Positions 26,720-35,726 are shown, counted from the first letter of the stretch. The stretch is DNA of 60,734 nt from Bryobacteraceae bacterium (GCA_023384675.1 JAHDVK010000032.1:1-60734); one strand, 5' to 3'. Numbers and translations: made by a program. The notes: generated by a model from the sequence alone, not told the origin.

Positions 26720-27721
26720 ATGTTGTCTCCCGTTGCGAACATTCCAACCGCAATCATGAGCCTGCCTTCCACGCTGGAATTCCTGTGTTCCTGCGCCCTC
26801 ACGCGGGCCATTGCCGAGTCGGTCCGGATCGAATGGAAGAGCTACGACGAAAGCCGGGTACTGAACACAATCTACACCCTGCTGCCGTGGAAGGAGAAAC
26901 CCGGCTATGCGCAGCTTCACATGAGCCGCCGGAAGGATGTCGAGGACCGCTACGCCGAACTGGCCCGGCGGCTCGCCCAGGGCTGGCTCGAGACACTGCC
27001 CAGGGGGCCCGTCCCGATGACGGATTACATGAATAAGCTGCGCGCCATCCGCGAGCGGGACCGCGAGAACATCCAGACGGCGGCCAGCGACATCCGCAAG
27101 ATCAATCAGGAGGTGGTGGACGACATCAACTTCACCATCCGGGTGCTGGAGGGCATCAAACTGGCGTCGACGATCAGCGTCTCCCTCCTCGGCGCGGGCG
27201 CGGCTCTGGCGGGCGGCGTCACTCTGGGCGGCTTCGCCCTCGGCGCCTCGGCCGGGAAGTTCGGCGCGGTGAATGCTACGTACAATATCACCTGCAGCCT
27301 GATCAAGACCTGGGAACAGGTGCCCTCGGCGAAGATTCTCGCCGTCGGCAAGGAGACGTTCAAGGCCGCCGGAAGCGAGGCGGGCGGCGCTTACGGGAAG
27401 CACCTGATCACGCAGGCCGCGGGCAATGCCGCGCTGCAGCAGGAACTGGTCCAGGAAGCCTCCCGCCGCATCGATACCTACTCCCGCATCGCGGAGAACA
27501 CCATCTCCCAGCGGCTCGCCGGCCACGCTCGCGCCAAGCGCTACGGCTGGCAGGCCAAGCAGCAGGCCGCCCAGCAGGGCCTGCAGACGGCCCAAACCGA
27601 AGGCGCCCGGCGCGCCGCCGCTGGAAGCTTCCTGCGCTCCGCCACCGCAATTGTCTTCGCCGGTTGGGATATCTACGACGGCATCACGGACTTCAACGCC
27701 GCCTGGGCCGACACGCGCTGA
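26720..27721 (+). CDS. Orphan protein with Gly-rich hydrophobic hairpin
   Basis: 333 residues, no signal peptide, no recognised family. Residues 34-145 are charged and helical (probable coiled coil around 105-145). Residues 148-190 form a long Gly/Ala-rich hydrophobic segment (ISVSLLGAGAALAGGVTLGG...) resembling glycine-zipper or pore-forming hairpins. A Gln/Ala/Arg-rich helix (232-300) leads to a second hydrophobic patch (300-320) and the tail AGWDIYDGITDFNAAWADTR. A consensus ribosome binding site and promoter suggest strong expression. It sits alone at the edge of an accessory patch. A membrane-inserting toxin or effector is possible but unproven. Confidence 0.8.
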   Translation: MLSPVANIPTAIMSLPSTLEFLCSCALTRAIAESVRIEWKSYDESRVLNTIYTLLPWKEKPGYAQLHMSRRKDVEDRYAELARRLAQGWLETLPRGPVPMTDYMNKLRAIRERDRENIQTAASDIRKINQEVVDDINFTIRVLEGIKLASTISVSLLGAGAALAGGVTLGGFALGASAGKFGAVNATYNITCSLIKTWEQVPSAKILAVGKETFKAAGSEAGGAYGKHLITQAAGNAALQQELVQEASRRIDTYSRIAENTISQRLAGHARAKRYGWQAKQQAAQQGLQTAQTEGARRAAAGSFLRSATAIVFAGWDIYDGITDFNAAWADTR

Positions 27722-27761
27722 GTAGCCGCGCGGCGCCGCGAGTCGATATGATGGCTCTGCC

Positions 27762-28973
27762 ATGAAACGCCTCGCTCTTCTCACCCTCGCCGCCCTGCCG
27801 CTGCTCGCCGCCGGCCCCGAATGGAAGCCCCTGTTCGACGGCAAGACGCTCAAGGGCTGGACCGTCTGCAACGGCAAAGCGCCGTACACGGTGGAAAACA
27901 ACATGATTGTCGGCGCCACCGTGGAAGGCTCCCCGAACTCCTTTCTGTGTACCGATCGCGAGTACGGAGATTTCGTCTTTGAGTTCGAGACCAAGACCAC
28001 CGCGCCGCTGAATTCCGGCGTGCAGATCCGCTCCCACCGCTATCCCGCCGACGCCACCGGCCGCATCTTCAATGGGAAGGAACTGGTGGAGCGCAAGTTC
28101 CCCGCGGGCCGCGTCTATGGATACCAGGTCGAAGTCTCCGACGATGACCGCGGCGTTTCCGGCGGCGTTTACGACGAAGCCCGCCGGGGGTGGATCTCAC
28201 GCCCCGAGCCCGGCTCGAAAGCCGCCAAGGCCTACAAGAACGGCGACTGGAACCACTACCGCATCGAAGCCTATGGCGACCGGATCCGCGTGTGGGTGAA
28301 CGGCATTCAGACCACCGACATCCGCGACCCCATGGATCAGTCCGGCTTCATCGGCCTGCAGGTCCATTCGTTCAAGGGGCCGCACCCCACGAAGGTCTAC
28401 TGGCGCAACCTCCGGATTCAGGATCTCGGCAAGCATGTCTGGGTTCGCATCTGGGACGGCAAGACGATGAACGGCTGGCGGCATCAGGGCGGTGGCACGT
28501 TCACCATCGAAGACGGCGCCATCGTGGGCCGCACGAAAGAAGGAGACGAGCGCGCCGGCTACGTCGTCAGCGAGGAAGCCTGGTCCGACCTCACTTTTCG
28601 CATGAAATTCCGCATTCCGAAGGGCAATTCCGGGGTGTTTGTGCGCACCGATCCCACGAATATGGCCTCCTATGAGGTGGAAGTGGATTCCATCCGCCGC
28701 ACCGGCGGCTTCTGGGAAACCGGCCCCGGCGGCCGCACCTGGGTCACCGGCCCGGAGGATAACGCCGTCGTGAACGCCAGCGGCTGGAGCGAACTCACCG
28801 CCGCCCTGCACGGCCACAACATCACGTTCCACGTGAACGGCCAGCAGACCATGTACCTGCCGTATGACTCTATCGGCCGCACCTACGGAGCGATCGCGCT
28901 CCAGGCGCATGGGGCCAAGAATCCCACCGAAGTGTGGTTCAAGGATATCGAGATTCTGGTGCCGGAAAAGTAA
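27762..28973 (+). CDS. Exported protein with two DUF1080 (3-keto-disaccharide hydrolase) domains
   Basis: 403 residues with signal peptide. Two homologous DUF1080 domains, about 25-215 and 222-402, each open with the family phrase W-x-L/I-(F/W)DGKT-(L/M)-x-GW (LFDGKTLKGWTV and IWDGKTMNGWRH) and contain FVFEFE/LTFRMKF and NSGV strands. The family has a concanavalin-like jelly roll and includes 3-keto-glycoside hydrolases. TATGAT at 27747-27752 ends 9 bases before the ATG, suggesting a very short leader. Likely degrades plant-derived glycosides in the periplasm. Confidence 0.9.
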   Translation: MKRLALLTLAALPLLAAGPEWKPLFDGKTLKGWTVCNGKAPYTVENNMIVGATVEGSPNSFLCTDREYGDFVFEFETKTTAPLNSGVQIRSHRYPADATGRIFNGKELVERKFPAGRVYGYQVEVSDDDRGVSGGVYDEARRGWISRPEPGSKAAKAYKNGDWNHYRIEAYGDRIRVWVNGIQTTDIRDPMDQSGFIGLQVHSFKGPHPTKVYWRNLRIQDLGKHVWVRIWDGKTMNGWRHQGGGTFTIEDGAIVGRTKEGDERAGYVVSEEAWSDLTFRMKFRIPKGNSGVFVRTDPTNMASYEVEVDSIRRTGGFWETGPGGRTWVTGPEDNAVVNASGWSELTAALHGHNITFHVNGQQTMYLPYDSIGRTYGAIALQAHGAKNPTEVWFKDIEILVPEK

Positions 28974-28979
28974 GAGGCT

Positions 28980-29261
28980 CTAGAGTTCCAGCGATCCAAG
29001 CGCCTGCTCCATCGACCACGCCAGAGGACCTGCGTCCACATTGGTGGGCCGGAGCACAAACTCGGGGCCATCAGGCGTGAAGCCTTCGAGAAACGGCTGA
29101 AACAGATAATCGGAGGGCGGACAATCGAACAGCGCGCGGCGCCGGAAGACAGCTTCCGCATCGCGCGCGCAATGCTCGCTGATGACCTCGATCAACTCGG
29201 ATGGCGTGCGGTGCCTCACGTTGCGTGTGATTCGGCCCAGGGGCGCGAAGTTGCAAAACAT
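28980..29261 (-). CDS. Small hypothetical protein
   Basis: 93 residues. Amino-acid content looks like a folded acidic domain (TPSELIEVISEHCARDAEAVFRRRALFDCPP ... PFLEGFTPDGPEFVLRPTNVDAGPLAWSMEQALGSLEL). Convergent with the DUF1080 gene, 6 bases apart. No Shine-Dalgarno before ATG 29261 and no family recognised, so it could still be a chance frame. Confidence 0.5.
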   Translation of the reverse strand: MFCNFAPLGRITRNVRHRTPSELIEVISEHCARDAEAVFRRRALFDCPPSDYLFQPFLEGFTPDGPEFVLRPTNVDAGPLAWSMEQALGSLEL

Positions 29262-29436
29262 ATCGGACGGATCGTGTATTTTCCTTAGGGTGACTCGGCG
29301 CAGGATCCGATCGCAACCTCTGTGAAATCCCCTAAGCGCTAGTTTGATCGCGACTTGCCGCCGCGGCGCCCGTCTTGCAGGGGCTGCTGTCCGCCGTGTA
29401 AATTCTTCCGCTCACACGCGCGGGTATGATGAGAAC

Positions 29437-30552
29437 GTGCAGGACCGGAAGGATCCCAACCAGCGTCTGAACTTTCGCCGGGTCACGATCGACCGAAGCC
29501 CCGCCCAGGAGCCTGGCGTCGAACGCGAGATCATTCCTTCGCTGGTGGAAGGGATTTCTTCACGCGAGCAATGGCTCCGCGAGCGCCGCCCGCCGCTTGT
29601 GGAAGCCTGGACCCGCATTCTCGGCCGGATCGAACCCACTGAGAGCGACCTGCGCTGGTTCGAGCCTGCGCTGAAGCCGCGCGTCCAGGGTCTCGACCGC
29701 CTTTCGTGCTATGACCGGTTCACCCTGGAGCTTCCGCTCGAGTCCGACTTCTATCAGCCCGCGCTGCTGCTGGTGCCGCGCAGCGCTCCGCCCTGGCCCG
29801 GTGTCATCGCCTGGACATCCTCCACGCCCGACTGGCGCGCGCCCGAATACTGGTGGGGCGCCTGGCTTGCTTCACGCGGCTTCGCCGTGCTGTGCTCGTG
29901 GGCCCACATCCGTCACTACCGCGGACCCACCTACCGGCCGCTTGAGGCCACCGAGGCCGTCTACGCCCGCTTCGGCCGCTGGTCAGGTATGAGCCGCATG
30001 GTGTGGGACGTCCGCCAGCAGGCGCGCTTCCTCGCCGGCTGGCCCGGCGTGGAGGAATCGCGCATCGGCTTCATGGGCTTCTCTCTGTCGGCCAAAACCG
30101 CCGTCTACGCCGCCGCGTTCGCTCCCGAACTCGCAGCCGTGGTCTCCGTCGACGCCGGCCTCCCGCTTAACGGCGCCACGAACTACTTCGCGCCCTGGTA
30201 TCTCGATTGGACCACCCGTCACGAGGACATTCCCACTCCGGAAAAGACCGTGCTCTCCCTGCTCAAGGGCAACCGCACCCGCCCCGGCTTCCAGCACGAT
30301 CATCACGAAATTCTCGCCCTCGCCGCGCCGCGCCCGTTCCTGCTCATCGGCAGTTCCACGGATGAACTCAGCGGCTGGGACCGCGACGACCTCAGCTCCT
30401 GGGGCTACATCAATCGCGCGGCGGAAGTTTACCGGCTATACAACGCGGAAGCCAATCTCGCCTACCGGCCGACCGATGACGGCCATACCTCGAACGGCCC
30501 CGGCATCACACCCGCCTGGCGCGAGTTTCTGGTGAAACGCCTGCAGGGCTAA
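29437..30552 (+). CDS. Alpha/beta hydrolase of the dienelactone/acetyl-xylan esterase type
   Basis: 371 residues from GTG 29437; the frame is open from 29344 but those residues look random. TATGAT at 29425-29430 ends 6 bases before the GTG, so the mRNA may be leaderless. No signal peptide. Features: LLLVPRSAPPWPGVIAW, the nucleophile motif GFSLSAKTAVYAA, an acid region FLLIGSSTDELSG and a late His in DDGHTSNG. Probably a cytoplasmic esterase. The stop overlaps the convergent NPYG-repeat gene by 4 bases. Confidence 0.83.
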   Translation: MQDRKDPNQRLNFRRVTIDRSPAQEPGVEREIIPSLVEGISSREQWLRERRPPLVEAWTRILGRIEPTESDLRWFEPALKPRVQGLDRLSCYDRFTLELPLESDFYQPALLLVPRSAPPWPGVIAWTSSTPDWRAPEYWWGAWLASRGFAVLCSWAHIRHYRGPTYRPLEATEAVYARFGRWSGMSRMVWDVRQQARFLAGWPGVEESRIGFMGFSLSAKTAVYAAAFAPELAAVVSVDAGLPLNGATNYFAPWYLDWTTRHEDIPTPEKTVLSLLKGNRTRPGFQHDHHEILALAAPRPFLLIGSSTDELSGWDRDDLSSWGYINRAAEVYRLYNAEANLAYRPTDDGHTSNGPGITPAWREFLVKRLQG

Positions 30553-31001
30553 CGCCGGGGCGAGCCACGCCCGAACTGGTTCGCCGCGCCGGAAGGCGAA
30601 TACGGGCTGCCGAAACGCCCGTACGGATTCTTGATCGACAGCGGTGAATACCGGCTTCCATACGCGCCAAACGGATTCGCGGTGCTCTCCTGGTGATAGG
30701 GATTCGCGCCATAGCGTCCCAGGTATTTGCCGCCGGGCGCGACGATCCGTGGAGCGGCGGTTGAATAGGGGTTCCGCGCGCTGAGCGCCGAATAGCGGCT
30801 GCCGTAACGACCGTATGGGTTGTTGACCGAATCGGGAGAATAGGGGCTACCATAGCGCCCGTACGGATTGGCCACCGAATCAGGGTCGAACCGGTTTGCG
30901 TTGAGATTGCCGAGAAACTGCCCGTCGTCGCTATAAATCCGCGGGCTTTGCGCGAATCCTGGGGCAACAAGCAGAATAGTCAGGAGCAGCAGATGAAGCA
31001 C
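30549..31001 (-). CDS. Exported NPYGRYGS-repeat protein
   Basis: About 150 residues. A signal peptide (LHLLLLTILLVAPGFAQ) is followed by FLGNLNANRFDPDSVANPYGRYGSPYSP and several imperfect copies of an NPYG-x-YGS-x-YS unit. Short secreted proteins with this repeat are widespread in bacteria but have no known role. The start is decided by AAGGAGG (31006-31012), 4 bases before GTG 31001; the upstream ATG at 31019 lies ahead of this ribosome binding site. Confidence 0.83.
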   Translation of the reverse strand: MLHLLLLTILLVAPGFAQSPRIYSDDGQFLGNLNANRFDPDSVANPYGRYGSPYSPDSVNNPYGRYGSRYSALSARNPYSTAAPRIVAPGGKYLGRYGANPYHQESTANPFGAYGSRYSPLSIKNPYGRFGSPYSPSGAANQFGRGSPRR

Positions 31002-31054
31002 GGCGCCTCCTTGCTCCATCGACGTCCACCGGCAGATCCCGGTTTCGCGACTCT

Positions 31055-33478
31055 TCAGCCCGCCTTCAACTCCGCGATCGTGGCCCCATTTCCGCCCTCG
31101 GCGGGCGAGGCGGGATAGTGCTTCTCCACCGCCGGATGCTTCGCGAGCAGTTCCTGCACCATGCGTTTCAGCACGCCCATGCCGTGTCCATGCACGATCC
31201 GCACGCGCGTGACCTCGCCGAGCACCGCCGCATCAAGAAACCGCTCCACCTCCTCTTCGGCATCGAGCGATGTCTTTCCGATCACGTTGATCTCGCGCGT
31301 CAAGGTATCCCACCGCGGCCCCGCGCCGGTGAATGTCACGCCGCTGGGCAGCCGGCTGGGCGCGCTCTGAGAGGCGGGCAGCACTTCCAGCACCTCCGAC
31401 AGCGGGATCTGCATCTTCAGCAGCCCGACTTCAACTTCCAGCCGGTCCGCGCCGAGTTTCTTCAAAACCTTGGCCGGCTGCCCCACGTCGCGCAAACGTA
31501 CCCGGGCGCCCGGCTGGATCTGTTCCGGTGCCGCCTGCACGGCGGGTCTTTCGCCGCGGGCGACAGTCTGCACTGCCTCCTTGAGTTCCCGCTTCGTGGT
31601 GGCCACCTGCCGCAGGGCGCGTTCGGCCTGCTTGCGCTGCTCGGGAGCCGAGAGAACCCGTTCAATCGTGGCTCGCGCTTCCTGATCGAAACGTTTTTGC
31701 GCCTGTTCGGCCTGTTCTTCGATCTCGCGCAGCCGCGCAGCTTCGCGGCGCGCCATCTCCTTTTCCAGGACGCGTTCGCGCTCATCCAGATCCGCTTGCC
31801 GGCGGCGCAGCGAATCCGCCTCCGCGCGCGCTTCCTGCACCGCGGCTTCGAGTTCATTCAGGAACCGCGAAATATCGCGCCCCGTCGAGGACATCGCCGC
31901 CCGCGCGCGCTCGATCAGCCGCGCGGGTAGGCCGAGCTTCGCCGCGATGTCGAGACCGGCGCTCTTTCCGGGGGCGCCGGTCCTCAAGATATATGTGGGT
32001 GCGAGCGTTTCATCGTCGTACCCCATCGAGGCGTTCAACACTCCCTCGGTGTTCGCCCCGTACACCTTGATGGCCAGCAGGTGCGTGGAGGCGAGCGTGT
32101 AGCAGCCGCCCCGGCGAAACTCATCGAGAATCGCCACGCCCAGGGCGCCGCCTTCATCCGGGTCGGTCGCGCGGCCGAGTTCGTCCAGCAGTACCAGCGC
32201 ACCGGATTGCGACGCTTCCACCATCTCGCGGATCCGCGCCACGTGCGCGCTGAAGCTTGAAAGCGAGTGCTCAATCGATTGGTTGTCGCCGATATCGGCC
32301 AGCACATCGGCGAAGACCGGCAACTCGGCCTCGGCCGCAGGCACGGGCCAGCCCGACTGCGCCATCAGCGCGAATGCGCCCACAGTCTTCATCGTCACCG
32401 TCTTGCCGCCCGTGTTGGGGCCGGAGATCAGCAGCGTGCGCAAGGCGCCATCGAGGGTCAGGGTGAACGGCACGACGCGCTTGCGCTGCCGCCGGAACAA
32501 ATCGTCGAGCAACGGATGGCGAGCGTCCTTCAGATTCAGCCTCGGCGCCTCGTCGGACGCGAAACGAGGGACGACGGCATTGGTTTCGGCGGCGAAATGC
32601 GCGCGGGCGAAGATGGCATCGAGCGCGGCCAGCGCGCCGGAGGTTTCCCGGATCTCCGCCGCGTGCTCCCTTAGCCGGCTGGTCATTTCGGCGAGAATCC
32701 GGTGAATTTCGCGCAGCTCTTCATCGGCCAGCCGGACCAAATCGTTGTTCAGCTCGATCGTTTCCAGCGGCTCGATAAATAGCGTTTGCCCGCTGCCGCT
32801 CGCGGCGTGGACGACGCCCGGCGCCTTGCGCTTCGCCGACGGCACCACGGGCACAACGAAGCGGTCGTTGCGAATGGTAACGAACTCGTCCTGCAGCAGT
32901 CCATCATCGCGATGCTGCTTGAGAAACCGTTCGAGCGATTCGTGGATGTGGCGCTTCTGGCGCTCCAGGTCGCGGCGGATGCGCGCCAGCGCGACGGAAG
33001 CATGATCGCCCAGCGAGCCGTCGGGCAGGATCTTGCCGTCGATCGCCTTCAACACGCCGCGGAAATCGCCGATTCCGGCCGCGTGCGCGGCCAGGCGCGG
33101 GTAGCGGCCCGCTTGCGGCGCGAGCGTTTGCCGGATCTCCGCCGCACGCTCCAATAGCGCCGCGATCGCGGCAATCTCGAGCGCCTCCAGGACCGTCCCT
33201 TGAATGCGTAATTTCGCCGTCGAGGGCTCGATGTCCGGCAGGCCGCTGAAACGCAGCGCGGGCGAAGCGGCGGCGCCTCCCCGCGGCGACGGCGCTTGCG
33301 CCTCGGCAAGAAATTCCAGCGCTTCCGATGTCTCCGCGTGCGCCGCCTCCAGGACCGCCCGGTCAATCCCAGGGACGACTGCGTCCACCACCCGCCGCCC
33401 CGCCTCGCTTCCGGCATAACGGCGGATCAACGCCCGCAGCGCCTCATATTCGAGCAGATTCAGACTCTCAAGATTCAC
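31055..33478 (-). CDS. mutS2: MutS2 ATPase/Smr endonuclease
   Basis: 807 residues from GTG 33478, which gives the family-typical opening VNLESLNLLEYEALRALIRRYA; in-frame ATG codons further upstream add unrelated residues. Walker A GPNTGGKT is at about 353-360, followed by the MutS Walker B and dimer region (LVLLDELGRATDP). A long helical segment and a KOW-like domain (PGARVRLRDVGQPAKVLKKLG) precede the C-terminal Smr domain with HGHG near 763-766. MutS2 resolves branched DNA and, in Bacillus, rescues collided ribosomes. Confidence 0.94.
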   Translation of the reverse strand: MNLESLNLLEYEALRALIRRYAGSEAGRRVVDAVVPGIDRAVLEAAHAETSEALEFLAEAQAPSPRGGAAASPALRFSGLPDIEPSTAKLRIQGTVLEALEIAAIAALLERAAEIRQTLAPQAGRYPRLAAHAAGIGDFRGVLKAIDGKILPDGSLGDHASVALARIRRDLERQKRHIHESLERFLKQHRDDGLLQDEFVTIRNDRFVVPVVPSAKRKAPGVVHAASGSGQTLFIEPLETIELNNDLVRLADEELREIHRILAEMTSRLREHAAEIRETSGALAALDAIFARAHFAAETNAVVPRFASDEAPRLNLKDARHPLLDDLFRRQRKRVVPFTLTLDGALRTLLISGPNTGGKTVTMKTVGAFALMAQSGWPVPAAEAELPVFADVLADIGDNQSIEHSLSSFSAHVARIREMVEASQSGALVLLDELGRATDPDEGGALGVAILDEFRRGGCYTLASTHLLAIKVYGANTEGVLNASMGYDDETLAPTYILRTGAPGKSAGLDIAAKLGLPARLIERARAAMSSTGRDISRFLNELEAAVQEARAEADSLRRRQADLDERERVLEKEMARREAARLREIEEQAEQAQKRFDQEARATIERVLSAPEQRKQAERALRQVATTKRELKEAVQTVARGERPAVQAAPEQIQPGARVRLRDVGQPAKVLKKLGADRLEVEVGLLKMQIPLSEVLEVLPASQSAPSRLPSGVTFTGAGPRWDTLTREINVIGKTSLDAEEEVERFLDAAVLGEVTRVRIVHGHGMGVLKRMVQELLAKHPAVEKHYPASPAEGGNGATIAELKAG

Positions 33479-33603
33479 AGATTTGCCAGTCTGACCCGGT
33501 TCGAAACGGCATTGTGCTTCCATGCGGAGATCGGACGCGCGGAGCCAACGGAGATCATTAGCCGCCTCATTCCAGGGTCTTGCATTAGCGACACCCGTAC
33601 AAC

Positions 33604-34326
33604 TCAACTTGCCTGCGCGATCCACTCATCTTGGGGCGCGAGCGCCAAACTGGCCTGGCGCAATTCGATGGCAACTTCGCTTTGCCCTTGATCAATCAGC
33701 GGCTCAAGAACAATCGGAATATCAACGGGCACTACACCCAGAATGCCTCGGAACGCGCTCACCGCATTATGCGATATCGGAACATGCTGGCTGGCTGTGT
33801 TTACCTCGCTCATGTGGATCTCCGCGAGCCGATCCCCGTACGCCTCGATCAACAGCGCAGCTTCCGTCATGCTCGGATCGACTTGGCGCGCATGGCCGAT
33901 GTCGAAACAGAATCGCGCCTCGGGCAGCTGGGCAAAAATGCGGGTAAGTTCATCGACGGTCCGGCCGGCCGGCTTGCGCTTGTCCATGTTTTCAATCAGC
34001 AAGTTTCTGCCAAGGTTCCGCCAAGAGGTAAATCGATAGATCACGTCTGGATGCACAACGACCGGAAAGCCGCGTCCGGCCAGATCCTCAAGAACCTTCA
34101 CGATTCGAGTTTCTTCCTCCTCTGGAAACCGGCTCGGCGCATGGACCGACACAAAAGAAAAGCCGCTCAGATCCAGGCAGGGGATCGCATCCGCCAGCGG
34201 TGCTAATTCAAATTCGCGCAGCGCTGAAAGCTCGACAACTTCAATTCGATGTAGACGGAGGATCTGGAGGGCGCGATGGAAATCTCCGCGAGCCAATGCG
34301 CCGGTTGAGAAGCCGATTCGCTGCAT
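33604..34326 (-). CDS. TIM-barrel protein of the AP endonuclease 2/xylose isomerase-like fold
   Basis: 240 residues opening MQRIGFSTGAL. Metal-site-like positions are His in VSVHAPS, His in VVHPDV, Glu in LLIENMDKR, Asp/His in CFDIGHARQVD, His in EIHMSEVN and Glu in IVLEPL, so an active metal site is plausible. Its ATG overlaps the stop of the nucleotidyltransferase-like gene by one base (TGATG), meaning translational coupling. Substrate unknown; the pairing may make it a partner in a small nucleotide- or sugar-related module. Confidence 0.82.
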   Translation of the reverse strand: MQRIGFSTGALARGDFHRALQILRLHRIEVVELSALREFELAPLADAIPCLDLSGFSFVSVHAPSRFPEEEETRIVKVLEDLAGRGFPVVVHPDVIYRFTSWRNLGRNLLIENMDKRKPAGRTVDELTRIFAQLPEARFCFDIGHARQVDPSMTEAALLIEAYGDRLAEIHMSEVNTASQHVPISHNAVSAFRGILGVVPVDIPIVLEPLIDQGQSEVAIELRQASLALAPQDEWIAQAS

Positions 34327-35213
34327 CAGAACACCCCGTATTCCTTGGATAGCTCACTCAGATTCGCGTTGTCCACAAAGAACAGAGATGCCAGCCCCTG
34401 ATGAAAGGCTTGACTGATATCGCGAATCTCCCCCCACAACCCGGAGTCGCGCAAATCGAGACGGGTCCCCGCCAGCTCTAACGACTCGCGCTTGGCGGGG
34501 TCATCGATGATACCGAGAAACCTGTCGTAGTTGTCAAAAACCCTATTTGCCGTCACGCCCGGGACATCGAGGTCAACGCACAAACCTGCGATAGCCTCAA
34601 GAGGCGTCCGTGCCAGCCTCTCTTCGAGGTAGGCGGTCAGCGGCGCGACTGAGCGCCTGGTTTGGAGTTCAAGCCGAGCTCCTTCCGCGGCGTTGTCGAA
34701 GTGGCAATTAGATACATGCGCCAAACCAGCGGCGAAGATCAGCTTGCGTGACATCCGTAGTTTCGCATTGCGGAGAGCCCATTTTCTGTCCCTGGCGGCA
34801 CGCTGCTTGTAAACGAAATCTACCGTAACCGTCCGCCAATATCGCGTTAGGTCGTTTAGCAGGAAACGCGGGACACGCTTCTCCCGGCCGGCGTGCGTAA
34901 GTCCACGGTGGTCGTTCAGATAGCGCCTGATAATCTGACGCCGAACCCGGTCAAACACTTCCCGCGGCCCTATGGGCAGGGACTCCAGCAGCAACAGAAC
35001 CCGCCGGGTGGTGTTCGAGGTCACCTCGTTTCGCGCGACGGAGCCGAACACCACCAGACTCACATCCGGAGAACCTTGTGACGCGAAGAGCTCATCCAAC
35101 CGGTTTCTCAGTTCTTTCGTTCGTTCACGCGCATGACGGATCGGCTCCCAGTTCGCACCCAGTTTCAGCTCAAGCTGGTCCCGCTTTGATTGAGGATCGG
35201 CGAGGGGCGGCAT
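34326..35213 (-). CDS. Nucleotidyltransferase-family protein lacking the catalytic Asp pair
   Basis: 295 residues. AAAGGAG lies 5 bases before ATG 35213, which decides the start over the longer frame to 35264. The Pol-beta-type entry motif VVFGSVARNEVTS (Gly57, Ser58) is present, but the expected following D-x-D is missing: after Ser66 the sequence goes straight into NTTRRVLLLLES, which in intact relatives, as I recall them, lies well after the Asp pair. This looks like an in-frame internal deletion. The rest (YLNDHRGL, VPRFLLNDLTRYWRTVTVDFVYK, end LSKEYGVF) is family-like. Codons and frame are otherwise intact. Confidence 0.75.
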   Translation of the reverse strand: MPPLADPQSKRDQLELKLGANWEPIRHARERTKELRNRLDELFASQGSPDVSLVVFGSVARNEVTSNTTRRVLLLLESLPIGPREVFDRVRRQIIRRYLNDHRGLTHAGREKRVPRFLLNDLTRYWRTVTVDFVYKQRAARDRKWALRNAKLRMSRKLIFAAGLAHVSNCHFDNAAEGARLELQTRRSVAPLTAYLEERLARTPLEAIAGLCVDLDVPGVTANRVFDNYDRFLGIIDDPAKRESLELAGTRLDLRDSGLWGEIRDISQAFHQGLASLFFVDNANLSELSKEYGVF

Positions 35214-35303
35214 GAGAACTCCTTTATGGTACGACGCCGGGCGCCGCGAATACTCTAGAAGCACTCTTTGCAGCCCCTCCGTGCACTCCGCGCGCCAGCC
35301 CCA

Positions 35304-35726
35304 TCATCGCAGCCCCAAGGCCCGCCTCACCACTCCCGGCGTGCCGGGCGCGATCTTGCGCCGGCCGAAACCGCCGACCGGGGTCCATTCGGCCGCGGCG
35401 ACATCGCTGGCCGCCGCCAGCGTGCCAGATACCAGTTCGCAAAGGTAGTCGATGATCACGTAGTGATACTCCGTCCGACCATCCGCGTCCGGCATGATAC
35501 GCTCGAACACAGCCGCGATGGCCGTAGGCTTCACCAGGAGTCCGGTTTCTTCAAGCACCTCGCGGACAACCGCCGATTCCAGCCGTTCGCCCGCCTCCAC
35601 CAGCCCGCCCGGCAGTGTCCACCACCCTTCAAGCGGCGGCTTTCCCCGTTCGATCAACAGAACATCATCCCCACGGAAGATCACGGCCCCCACGCCCAGC
35701 AGCGGCCGGGCCGGATAATCGCGCAC
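35304..35726 (-). CDS. Nudix hydrolase
   Basis: About 140 residues. The Nudix box is perfect: G-LVEAG-E-RLESAVV-REVLEETGL fits GX5EX7REUXEEXGU. GTG 35726 (VRDYPARPLLGVGAVIF) is the family-like start; TTG codons at 35732 and 35747 are also in frame. No clear ribosome binding site. It follows the SMP-30 gene on the same strand by 8 to 29 bases. Probably an ADP-sugar or NTP-cleaning pyrophosphatase; substrate not deducible. Confidence 0.88.
   Translation of the reverse strand: MRDYPARPLLGVGAVIFRGDDVLLIERGKPPLEGWWTLPGGLVEAGERLESAVVREVLEETGLLVKPTAIAAVFERIMPDADGRTEYHYVIIDYLCELVSGTLAAASDVAAAEWTPVGGFGRRKIAPGTPGVVRRALGLR

Noticed and set aside
26300-28000. 566-residue minus-strand frame over the accessory patch
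   Set aside because: Mostly antisense to the orphan protein gene, which has a consensus ribosome binding site; the tail runs through palindromes.
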